DNA of 64,000 nt from Ustulina deusta (lineage: Eukaryota; Ascomycota; Sordariomycetes; Xylariales; Xylariaceae). The stretch spans positions 1 through 64,000 of the forward strand of contig JAJNNX010000055.1 of the NCBI GenBank assembly GCA_023159155.1, written 5' to 3'. Made by a program: the position numbers and the translations under genes. Each line of letters opens with the position of its first letter. Positions within the stretch are counted from its first letter, which is position 1. Below the pieces are notes generated by a model. That model was not told where the DNA came from. It saw only the letters and a list, made by a program, of their open reading frames with translations, and ran no database searches. Of the stretch, positions 9,675 through 20,012 are shown one piece after another.

Positions 9675-12296
9675 GTGTTTACAGCTATTGTGAAAGCGAT
9701 CACCGCACAAGAATACGACCGACTCATTTACAATGTCATACATTCAGACTACTCCCACTATGTTCTGAGCAAGACTGGCATCCAAGACGTATCCTCATTT
9801 ATCAGTCTGCCTAGCATGTCGTATGCCTTTTATAAGGAGAAGATCCCATCGTTACCAGAAGACAAAGATGGACTTGGCAAAGCAGGGGTTGATCAGGCTG
9901 ATCCCTCCCCCAAGAAGAAACGGCACAAAGGATATGTCGACGTAACGGAAATTCGTACAAGAACACATAAAGGGGTGGATGAGGAGGTTGTTTTGACGTC
10001 TGAGTATTCCCTTCCGCCACGAACAAAGAGTGAAAAAACAGAACGAAAATACGACTCGTATGCGTTACTTCTTCGAAGGATTGTTCAGAGCGACGGAAGG
10101 ACTCACTTTCCCGTTCGTACTGATCTTTGCGTTCAATCTGAGGATTTGTGCAAGGCCCTCAGAGAGATAATCGGACATACCTATAACAGTATCGAGATCA
10201 AGTCGACACCTATTGTTCTTTCCGGGCCATTTTTTGAGCTGTTCTTCAAAAGAGAAGCGATTAGCGACTATGTGAAAGACGATACACGCCCTGAATCCAT
10301 CCGCCAAGAAGTCAGACTGTTGCACGACTTTATGCAAAAAGACAAGAACATCCAGGACATTATCAAAGAGTATAATAAGACAGTCCTAAAGGGGAATATC
10401 AATGTCAATAACCTATGGACAGTGTTCCCCCCGAATGAATTGCTGTTCTTGAACGGCAAATATTCCCAAGAGTGCTGGCTGTGCCGCGATATTCAGTATC
10501 AGGATAGGCTATATAGTTGGGAAATCCAGGGAATTCGGCTTGGCTATGACGGTCGCAGGATTGGGCTTGCAAAGACAGTCCATATGATCTCGTTCAAGCA
10601 AACCCTTTGGGGCACGATGGAATTGCTACAACTCCCTCTGGTTCCTTTCCGGTATCTTCAGAAACAAGACCAAGAAAGAATCAGAGCACAGCTGATCGGT
10701 AGAGGGCTTTTTTTTAGAGAGGTCATGGCTAAAGATCTCCAAGGGTTTGCTTGCAAGGAGTATACTGGCCCTTCATGGAAAAGCCTAGCGATCGACGTCC
10801 CCCCGACTACTGAGGTAAATGTACCCAATGACTTCTCATGTGTGGCAACTTTTAACTCTAGTCGAAGATCAATGAGCGTGTTGTCGCCGACTACAAGTCA
10901 TTTCTAGACAAGGAGCCAGATCAGGCACCGGAACTCGTGATGGAAGCAAAAAGGAGGAAACTCAAAGGGTCCACCTTACACGGCGTAGGTACAGGTACTA
11001 ATTCGTCGGACTCGAGCTCGGACGACAGTGGCGAAGAGGAAGAATCCGAGACAAACGATGTTGGCGGTCCTGAGAAAGACCGCTTCGAAATCCTGCTCCA
11101 AATTCTTGATGGTGAGTATAATATCAACAAGATGGTCGATCTTCTGCTCCTTTCACCAGCACATATACCAGCATACGGATTAAAGACAAAGATATGGCAT
11201 TGGGTACTACTTGAGGACCTCAAACCAACAAATTTCAATGATCAGGCTTTTGAGTTGTTGCAATTGGACCCGATGACGAAGAATCTAGTGAAGGCACTGG
11301 TAAATGGTGCCCAAAGCCATCAGGTTGACGACGATTTCGACGATGCCATTCGTGGTAAGGGGAAAGGGCTAGTGATACTCCTATATGGGTACGTAACAAC
11401 GGATGTGGCTGAGATGACAATCTTCTAAGCTGAGCACAGAAAGCCTGGCATGGGCAAGACCTTCACGGCAGGTAAGCTTTCATTGCGAAATACTCGCTCC
11501 TGACTTCTTTAACGTTGGGAATTAGAAACCATTGCCGAGCTTACCAAATCGCCACTCTACACCGTTTCAGGTGGTGAGCTCAGCACCAACGTGACAAAGA
11601 TCGAAGAAAAGTTGAATGAAATATTTAAGCTGAGTAAACGCTGGCGCGCCATTGTTCTGCTCGATGAAGCAGACGTAGTCATGTCCAAAAGAACCTCGGC
11701 TGAGCTCGACAGGAATGCCATAGTCGCCGGTAAGACTGATCCCGTGGTTCCCCGAATGCTATAATGAAGCAAAGCTAAATGGATATTGATTCAATGTAGT
11801 ATGGCTAAGGATGATCGAATATTTCGAGGGCGTCTTCTTTCTCACAACTAACCGTCATGGCGACCTCGACGAAGCATTTCAAAGCCGAGTCAATCTGACT
11901 GTAAACATGCCAGTTCTCACTCAAGTCCAGCGTGCAAAGATTTGGGAGAATTTGATCAGGGTCAATAAGCGCTTGGGAGAGGATCCCCTGTGGAAGGACA
12001 AGACGTTCCATATACTTGGGAAGCTTGAAATCAACGTAAGAAGAAATTCTATGTTAAAAGCTCTCGAGTGACGCTGACGTGAGGCTGCATAGGGAAGAGC
12101 AGTCAAGAACATGCTGAGGACGGCAGAGTACTTTGCACGGTCCACGCAAAAGAAACTAACAGTCTTCCACGTTAACGAGGTACTTAAAGTAGAGCTATCT
12201 ACTGACGAGATAGCTCGAGAAGTCTGTCGTGAGTTGGAGGAAATGATCCAGGGGCAGAGTGACAAGCACGGTAATCCGGACCAGACTGTTGTGTAA
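9675..12296 (+). CDS. AAA+ ATPase with N-terminal fungal domain
   Basis: Six exons join in phase: 9816 (or earlier)-10814, 10862-11388, 11440-11471, 11526-11729, 11800-12035 and 12093-12296, giving 733 residues from ATG 9816. The frame is open back to 9675 without an ATG, so an upstream exon is possible. The N-terminal half, ending in LVPFRYLQKQDQERIRAQL, resembles the domain before the ATPase in a large fungal AAA family. Splicing creates Walker A GKPGMGKT (about residues 509-516); it lies across an intron and includes a 32-nt micro-exon. Walker B is IVLLDEADVV, sensor 1 FFLTTNR and the arginine finger FQSR. AAA+ proteins use ATP to remodel or unfold substrates; the substrate here is unknown. 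All catalytic elements are present, so it appears functional. Confidence 0.85.
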
Positions 12297-13941
12297 ACGC
12301 CATCCTTCAGGCACCGATGTGTCTATTCCTACAATGTTATGTTTAGGTGGCTTTGAGTGCTGTGTGAAACTCGTTGGAAATTAATTAGGTTATGAATGCA
12401 ATGATGGTTTCTTTACCTACTATTCTTTGTCTATATTCTTAGCGCCAACTACTACCTAGTGCAGCGATAGCGGGCTCGTAAATGACGTATTCAACTCCTG
12501 GATATATGCGCCGCCTGTCCAGCAGCAATAATCACTTCTAGTGTAGCGTTAATGCCCTCCATTTTATATATTAAAGTAGTATGAGTGGATTACGTAAGTA
12601 ATCACTTGGTCAAGCCATATGGTAGCTATGCTAGTAAGAGGGGATAAAACACCATAGGGAACACTCTTAACACTAGCTAGAAAATTCATCAGTACAGCAC
12701 GCATAGATTAATAAAAATTGATTTCCTAATATCCGGTACGTTTGATCAACAGATTCCTTAAGAAATAATAGCAACTACTATACTAAGAAGTATAGGTTCG
12801 GCCTATCTCCTAGTATATAGGCACTACTATATTAAGACTATCCACGAGTAGTTATTTACAGGTGTCCACTTCAATATTTGTTTTTAATTTATAATTAGAG
12901 GATACCTCCCGCTATTTTTGGCAGCAGCGACCTTCGGAGTCTGAAAAGATGAATTTATGTTAGTATTTGAAAAGGATTGGACGGTTATTGTGATAGAAGG
13001 CACAGATCACGTCACCTCTAACATATCATCTCAAGGGTGTTCTTGTGAGAACTTGAAAATTAGGTATTAAAATAGCTTCACAGCTTTTTCTAGGACAGAC
13101 TGAACCTACTGCATGTAAAGATAGGCTAATTCCTACACTTCTACATAGTTAGCCTTTTCATTAATTTTTAAGTGAACACAGCGATTGAATTAAAAAGAAA
13201 GTTTACAAATTTTTTCAATCAAGTCAGAGTTCTTAGCTACTTTTGCTGCGCCACTCTGCTATAGCATTACCTAATAGACTGAGTTGTGCTATCCGCTTCT
13301 AACATTGTTGCCTTATAATAGTCCGAGAGTGAAAAACATTATAGAAAGGAGTATTCTTAGATTGGGTTTCCGGATCACGAGTGCTTTGGTGATCTGGTTA
13401 TGTTAATCAGAAAACCTGCCCGATATGCCAACACTTATGAGGGTACGGGCAGCTTGTTTAATAGATCAGAGGCTAATAGGGTGGCGGATGAACGCGGTCT
13501 AGTATTACCCTCCTATTTATTGCTATGTGAGTAATTTCTGTTGAGGTGTCTCGCTCCGTACCGATCCAAGCCTGCACTCGTCTAGAGTTGTACTAGTTTG
13601 AAAGCCGTAACAGGTATTAGTCTGAACTCGGCGCAGGTCTTACTGGCCCAAAATCATACTTCGTATTAGTGCATAGTGTTGTGTTCGAAATGACTAGAGC
13701 CACGTCGCATGAAAGTCTCCCAGGAAAACTAATGGTCTATAGAACTGTAGCATACTCGGTGTAAAATGTAAATATTAATATAGTGTTCTTCTTTATCTAT
13801 ATACTAGTCTCTAAGGTGGGTGGTTTCTATGTGGGTATCGCTAATGTGATGACAATTAATACATGACCGTGACAGATTACTGCCGAACTTTCTATTTGAT
13901 TTCTATTCATTAATTCCTTTTTCTTTTTCTCCTCGGTCCGA
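12297..13941. other. AT-rich gene desert
   Basis: About 1.6 kb with no open frame of note, high in A+T and with scattered TAGTATATAGG-like words. The base composition differs from the flanking genes. It resembles repeat-induced point mutation (RIP) debris, though no parent element is recognisable. Confidence 0.6.
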
Positions 13942-14886
13942 CTAGAGGGTACTGTCGCTCCGCTCACTCAACTCTGCCTTTTCCAACCTTGTTCGGTCGC
14001 CCCGGGGACGGGAGTAGTCGCCTGGCTGCTTGCTTCCGTTCGGGATATGGAAGCGTTTGTCGATACGAGAGACCGTCAAGAGGGCCAAGACGATAATCTC
14101 GAGCACGAAGAGGAAGACGTAGAAAGCGGGTCTACTGTGATACCAAGCAGGATTTGACACAGGTCGTGGAGTTTCCCACGCCGTGCCAGCTTTGAACCCG
14201 GCAATGAGGATGCAGATGCAGGTCGAGAGCACGTTAATGATGACCTTGGACCTCATGCTGCCGTGACCAAAGGTCTCCTCATCGGCAGATCTGGGGAGTA
14301 GGAAGTGGGCTACTACGAGCAACCATATCGGCAAAGTGGTAAAGACGAGCAGGTAGGTAACGGCGGCGAGTTGGATGTCTCGAGCAGCGCGGAGAGTGTT
14401 CGTATTCAAGGTATAAGAGCTCTGCACCACCGAGTAGATGACGAGAATGAGGGAGGCTGCAATGCCGACGTAGAAGACCTTGAGCGCGATGCTAATGGCG
14501 GGGTGCCAGCCAAAGGCGGGCTGTCTAGCGCGCAGGATGCGCTGGGCGAAGATCAGGTTGATGACGTAAACGATGAGAACGCCGGCATTGACAAAGATAT
14601 TGGCAGCGATAGCAAGGCGCACGTTGTGTGGGTTCAGGGCCCATACGATACGTAGAATAAAGGTGATGATTCTCGACATGGAGAACCCAAACAACGCGCC
14701 GGATATGATAAACTTGTGTTGTCTCCGTAGGTTGATTTGCAGTATTGTCATGTTGGTTATAGCGGAACAGAGGTAAAGAGCAAGGAAGACGGCGGATATC
14801 GGAATATCGGGTATGACCTCAGGGAGGCCACCGATGCCTGCATAGCGGGAGGCGTACGGCGGTCCGGATTGCTGCATCTGAGACAT
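13942..14886 (-). CDS. Seven-helix membrane protein, DUF3112-like
   Basis: A single exon of 314 residues from ATG 14886. Seven hydrophobic segments can be counted, starting with IPISAVFLALYLCSAITNM and ending with FYVFLFVLEIIVLALLTV, followed by a charged tail (ERSDSTL). The N-terminal GGLPEVIPDIPISAVFL and the later KFIISGALFGFSMSRIITFILR match my memory of the fungal DUF3112 membrane family. A role is not established for this family; an RTA1-like or receptor-like protein would be the alternative reading. Confidence 0.75.
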   Translation of the reverse strand: MSQMQQSGPPYASRYAGIGGLPEVIPDIPISAVFLALYLCSAITNMTILQINLRRQHKFIISGALFGFSMSRIITFILRIVWALNPHNVRLAIAANIFVNAGVLIVYVINLIFAQRILRARQPAFGWHPAISIALKVFYVGIAASLILVIYSVVQSSYTLNTNTLRAARDIQLAAVTYLLVFTTLPIWLLVVAHFLLPRSADEETFGHGSMRSKVIINVLSTCICILIAGFKAGTAWETPRPVSNPAWYHSRPAFYVFLFVLEIIVLALLTVSRIDKRFHIPNGSKQPGDYSRPRGDRTRLEKAELSERSDSTL

Positions 14887-16464
14887 GATGCTTCTGGGGG
14901 TAGCGATAATGCTGATGAGACGACACCAATAGTTTTGAGTTCCAGTTGGTTACACCGAAGTAAAGAACTGAGTTGCAATTTTGACCAGAGACTAGGTAGG
15001 GGTTCCTGTAATTAAAACTGTCTTTTTGACCTTTTAACAGAAAAGGCTATACGTCATAAGTTATTGCCGACAAGACTGAATCAACAAGTGGCGCAATATA
15101 TAGTACACAATGGTGGTATACCTATGTGTTATATATAATGATGGCTAATTTAAATACTATAAGAGGCATTGTTGCCTCCTCGGTGGCCTTATATGATAGG
15201 TATATCAGTTGACTCTGATTGACCGTGTTGACCACGGTCAAGATCTAGAGTCGGGGATTAGGAGAACGCGAGACCGACATCTTCGCTAATATAAACTGGA
15301 TGTTGGCTCCATGATCTGCCTAGAACCCCCAGTCTTCTTGCTACAAAGAAGACCATTGACCAAGGGCGGTTAGTCGTTTCCACTAGCCACGCGATGATAT
15401 GGGGTCTGCGGGCTTGCTGATGCCCGTCCACCGAACCGAAGCGAGAACACCGACAACAAATGTGGGCGGAGATGACGGAGATCTCGGAGATAGACTGGTA
15501 AAGGGTCCGCGACCGCCTTCTAGAAACTTTTAACCAATTTTAGTGGAATTTCTGTAGTTGGAGCCCGGCTTGACGATGGCCACAAACTCCTTCTATTGAC
15601 TTGACCTATCAGGATTACAGAGACGAATGTTTGTAAGATGGTCTCACATGCGCTCTTTGGACAATGGTACCGCGGTATCACTAATCATAAAGCAGGCTCA
15701 GCTCTATGCTTATTCACGGCTAGGTAGGACGACTGTACTGTCAGCTCGGCCGAGATAACAAGTAATCCCTGATGCCAAATAACAAATCACGTGAAAAGTT
15801 TGATTTTTATTTGCAGCCCCCGCTCCGAAGATCAAGGGTTTTCTATGCACAGTCTAAATCCAGCCTGCTCTCTTCGCTGAACCGATAAGTAGTTACTCGT
15901 AGTAAGGTATATACAGACATCGGGTAGGTACTGTTGTAGTATTGAGTGGCTCTAGCGAACTTGGAGAAGAGATGGAGGTAATTGATAGGAACCACCGGCA
16001 GGGGTAATGAGACAAGACATTGTCCTTTGTGTTAAAGAATATATCTGAAGGATGACGTAGGAAACATTGCATGCTGCATGCGATTAAGACAAAATTGCTC
16101 CGCCCGAAACAGATACGCCTCGGATATTAGGACCAGAATCCGCCCCCAACAAGGATCTCATGTCTAGCCCATACAGTAATATGAAGGCAGTACGGTTTTA
16201 TCGTTCGTTCCCTACAATAACAGCTTTGACATTGATGGCTGCCTCTGCTTGTCTGCGAAGGCAGGTGTGTACTTAGCATTTCCAAAGAAATAGGCGCCTT
16301 CGGTATTTCTTTACTATTCGGAGAAAGTCCCAAGCCACAAAGTCTTAATTTCTCTATGTCCTCGATGACAAAGAAAATGTCAGTCTCATCCGGCCGCGGT
16401 GCAGGAGGCTATGGCTTCGCGCGGTCGCACAAGAACCGGCCGAGTCCATCGACATGAACCCGAT
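14887..16464. other. Intergenic, no gene seen
   Basis: Mixed-composition DNA with only short frames. It contains the promoter side of the DUF3112-like gene and the 3' end of the hydrolase gene. No repeat or RNA gene was recognised. Confidence 0.55.
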
Positions 16465-17343
16465 TCAGCGCCTTAAGAAGTTAGTGATGAGGTCAATGAA
16501 GGATTCGAAGCCATCCACGAAACAGACATGGCCACCATTCCGAACCACTTCTAAGTTTACCGACACCGTCTCGCCCCTTTTGCTTTTTAGCCCACTCTCG
16601 ATGCCCTGGCGAAGTACCTCCATAGTCTGAAACAAGCCCACATCCTTCTCTCCCACGAGGAGCAAGGCCGAATCGATATGACTCCCAGCGTCAGCGGCCA
16701 GGGGGCGGAGATCGAAGCTCGTACTTCTCAGAGCAGCACAACACGTCTCGAAGCCATCGATGCTGGTGTCGTGCATCAGCTTCCACACACGCTCTGCCTC
16801 GTCGGGGTGGGAGTCCAGCCAGGGACGGCCGAACCAGCGTTCTAGCGTTTCATCGATGGATGCATCCATGTTCCCAGCCTCACGAGCAGCGACAATACGC
16901 GGGCCGAATATGTCGGCGATGCCCGCGTTCACAGGGGAACATGAGATGGTGTCGCATGGTATGAGTCTCTCCACAATACCGGGATACTTCGAAGCGAAGA
17001 CAATAGACGTGGCAGCGCCCAAGCTCACGCCGATCCAGGCGTGCAATTTCTGGATGTTGAGGTAGGTGAGGAGATGGTAGATGTCTTGCGCCATCGAGTC
17101 GAACGTCGTCGAGGAGAGGTTGGGCGGGACTCCCGACAGCCCATGACCCGGCGCGTCATAGCGGAGGACATTGAAGCCCAGCGCGGTCAACTGCGGGACG
17201 ACAGGATCCCAGACAGCGAAAGTGGCACACAGGGAGCTGGACAGGAGCACAAAGGGGTGCTGACCGCCCGACGATGGCGATGTGACGGCATACGAGAGGA
17301 CGCGCGACGATGCGAGATTAAGCGAGCCGATTTTCGTTGCCAT
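16465..17343 (-). CDS. Alpha/beta-hydrolase, enol-lactonase-like
   Basis: A single exon of 292 residues from ATG 17343. The fold is clear: the oxyanion region LLSSSLC, the strand FNVLRYDAPGHGLS, the nucleophile elbow GVSLGA with Ser107, an Asp in GEKD (Asp234) and the catalytic His in NGGHVCF (His272). The length and the LRYDAPGHG motif fit the group that includes 3-oxoadipate enol-lactonases and related esterases. The substrate cannot be read from sequence. No signal peptide is present, so it is probably cytosolic. Confidence 0.85.
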   Translation of the reverse strand: MATKIGSLNLASSRVLSYAVTSPSSGGQHPFVLLSSSLCATFAVWDPVVPQLTALGFNVLRYDAPGHGLSGVPPNLSSTTFDSMAQDIYHLLTYLNIQKLHAWIGVSLGAATSIVFASKYPGIVERLIPCDTISCSPVNAGIADIFGPRIVAAREAGNMDASIDETLERWFGRPWLDSHPDEAERVWKLMHDTSIDGFETCCAALRSTSFDLRPLAADAGSHIDSALLLVGEKDVGLFQTMEVLRQGIESGLKSKRGETVSVNLEVVRNGGHVCFVDGFESFIDLITNFLRR

Positions 17344-17796
17344 ATCTGTGTACCTGTTGCGATGCTCGATTTTCGATAATTACGACAAGCTCCTCCAAGC
17401 CGCGATGTGTTTCTTAGATGGAATGAAAACAGGTAACCGTGATCGCATGAGCTCTCTCTTATGACGTTAGCTCTTTATCGATATCGGCACTACCTATATG
17501 TAAGTATTCATTCTACCTGCTACACTTCGCCGTCGCACCCCGCATTGTTGCGTCACTGAAAGTCAATATTGATATACATATGAGTACCACCTACCTATAC
17601 AGTGCTATTTCTATACCTACTGCTTCGGTACTTACTAAATGGGTACCTACCTACCTACCTAGTAGGCAGACAGCCAGAAATACTCGAAAATACCCCAAAT
17701 CACGTGCCACCCCCCTATTAGAACTCATCGTTGCAGCACTGACAACCGTGAACAGACACAAGATACATCGCCATACTTGTAGGACGTAAGAGCTGC
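17344..17796. other. Intergenic with TACC repeats
   Basis: No gene. Near 17642-17662 a short TACC/TACCTA repeat is present, a word that recurs in most gaps of this window. The region holds the 5' end of the hydrolase gene and the 3' end of the cysteine-rich gene. Confidence 0.5.
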
Positions 17797-18252
17797 TCAA
17801 TAAGACCACCAAACCCCCTTCGCGGCGCTATCGTCCTTGCGTCGAAGGTAACGCTTCTGGTGATCGACGGGCCAGAGAACCACTGCTTTCCCAAAGAATG
17901 CCTGAGCCTCCTCGACACTAACATCCTTGTCCTCCGATACCAGCTGCAGATGGGCCGGGCAATGCCATAGGGTAGGACCCTCAGAAGGGTCAGTAGGCGA
18001 GGAGTCACACTTGCAACACAGCCTTGCGCGCCCATGAGCACCTATCTTGCCGCAACAGGCAGGGAGACGAATACCAGGCGTATACTTACGCCCTCGAAGC
18101 GCCCGTCGGCTCGATGGACAGAAGGTCCTCCATCGATATCGCCTCAGTGTGACCTTGCATTCCTTGCTCCCCCTTTGTTCACAGAATTCGTAGCCGGAAG
18201 CCCGAAAGGTAAAGCAGCCGCAGGGGAAAGTAGTCGCCCAATATGAACACAT
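17797..18252 (-). CDS. Small cysteine-rich protein, unknown
   Basis: ATG at 18252 begins MCSYWATTFPCGCFTF, followed by YEFCEQRG, FCPSSRRA, LPACCGKIG and LCCKC; more than ten Cys lie in about 151 residues. The frame is open further upstream to 18540, but the protein-like wording starts at this Met. A GTAAGT donor with an acceptor 48 nt on lies inside the frame. Removing it would delete 16 residues (KYTPGIRL part) and keep the frame, so the true C-terminal half is uncertain. There is no signal peptide, so it is more likely an intracellular metal-binding or structural protein than an effector. I know no named family. Confidence 0.55.
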   Translation of the reverse strand: MCSYWATTFPCGCFTFRASGYEFCEQRGSKECKVTLRRYRWRTFCPSSRRALRGRKYTPGIRLPACCGKIGAHGRARLCCKCDSSPTDPSEGPTLWHCPAHLQLVSEDKDVSVEEAQAFFGKAVVLWPVDHQKRYLRRKDDSAAKGVWWSY

Positions 18253-20012
18253 GTTGGGCAGATTCGGGTCGTTGACACGAGGGGAGGCTAACAGAGAGTT
18301 TTCTCGGAGCCCCGTGTCCCGTGCCCCTTTCATAGTCTTCCGTTTCCTTTGTGTGGCCCCTTGTGTTTTTCTATGAAACAAAAGGGGGAACAGGAATCCT
18401 TCTTGTGCCGAAGCACAATGAACGATGTATCGTAACAGGGGTGGTGTTGATGAACAATCGTAGTTTTTCACCCTCGATTGACCCCTTGCGTCTACATGGA
18501 GATTTATACCTCTGGGTTTGACGAGAAACCATTGACCCATGATTCAAAATGCCCTGTACAATTTTTTGCCTCTCAGACTGTTCGTCCTTCATTCGGCATT
18601 GAGCCATATTCCGCAGCAGGCTTTATCGGCCTACGGGACACGACACCGCGCGACTCGTTCCGATGTTGGCATGATGGTTGACGGGACACATCCTCTGGGC
18701 CGGCGACCGCATGCATTGTTGAACCCGAGTCTCTTCGGGATTGTTGCTGCTCTCTCTGCCCATAGCGCTAGGTTTCTTGCTAGCTTCTGATGTCTACTAC
18801 GATGATCTCTCATCATGGGGGCATCAAAATGTCAACAAATGTAAACGCCATGCCCCCACGACGGTCCTCTTACGAAGACCCTGAGAAGAAAACCGCGCTG
18901 CGCAACAATCCCACTGTGCTATCAAGCCCTGGGCGGGCCCGAGGTGGCCATATACTGACCTTTATACAGCACGTACTCTAGCACGTGTTCTGCCATGTGT
19001 CACTCTCGGGCAATGCTGCCAAACTCACTTCCAAGCTAGCATGCAAACAGGTCGTAGATTCTGTTGCATATCCCGAACAGCTAAATCCTTCCGCCCGTGA
19101 TGCTGTTCGTTATCACGTTATCCTATCTAAAATGATCAACAAGCCTATGGCGCCCAAATTTTTCGTACGGTACAAGGGACCGACCGGTTGGATCTTTTGC
19201 TGTCGCGCTTCAACAAGCTCGCTACACTGGATCGATTGGAGCTCGTGACATACATAGCCTACAAAACAAGGGCACCAGGAGGCTCGCACAGGACATTCAT
19301 CCGAAGCGTCACAGCGTTTAGAAATGCAAGGGATCTAGTAAAGAAATCACCCTAATGCCTTCAAGAGGGAATTATTTGATTGGTCGCTTGAACTAATGGC
19401 AGACCAGTTGCTCGTTCATTAGTGTTGATTATTCGGTGTTCACATCATTGTACTTGTGGAGGGAGGAGGGTAGGATGATAAACCAAGTATACTACTTGAA
19501 TCTGAGGAGTGTTAATGCGAGAGTGTTGCTGCTTCTTTGACTTGGCGATGCTGTGTTGTATAGACAATTCACCCTTCACCTGTCTAATCCTCCATTTGCG
19601 CCGGAGCAACATCACACATCTCACGGTGAACACATTTATCATCTCTATCAATCAGGTTTATTGACCGACCTGTTCGTCTACTACTGCCCATGGTATCTCG
19701 GCGACCGAATCTCCCGAGCGTCAACCTCTCCTGGGCCTCCAATTCCAGTTGAGATGGCTCTGCTACATCTTGGTCAGCTATACCCGAGCAGCGCTATCGT
19801 CGATCGTCATGTCTCTATCAACCAAACCGCGCTAGAATCATACGAAAAGAAACAACATGCCCCGACCATGCAAGACCCAACTTTTGGTTTTCGTGGCACA
19901 TATGACAAAGGAAATGTAGCTATATCATGCCGCCATGCGGTATTAGGTCTTCAGAGTGATTCGTGAAGACGCCGGTGCGTCTGATCATGTATCGCGTGAT
20001 GGGTGATCGAGT
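18253..20012. other. Intergenic, no supported gene
   Basis: Open frames here (for example 18985-19248 and the ATG part of 19553-19966) lack recognisable domains, and several only open at non-ATG codons. The right end holds the 3' UTR of elongation factor 3. Confidence 0.45.

Noticed and set aside
19553..19966. 137-codon frame before the eEF3 3' end
   Set aside because: Opens at a non-ATG codon, no recognisable domain, and no supporting splice signals.
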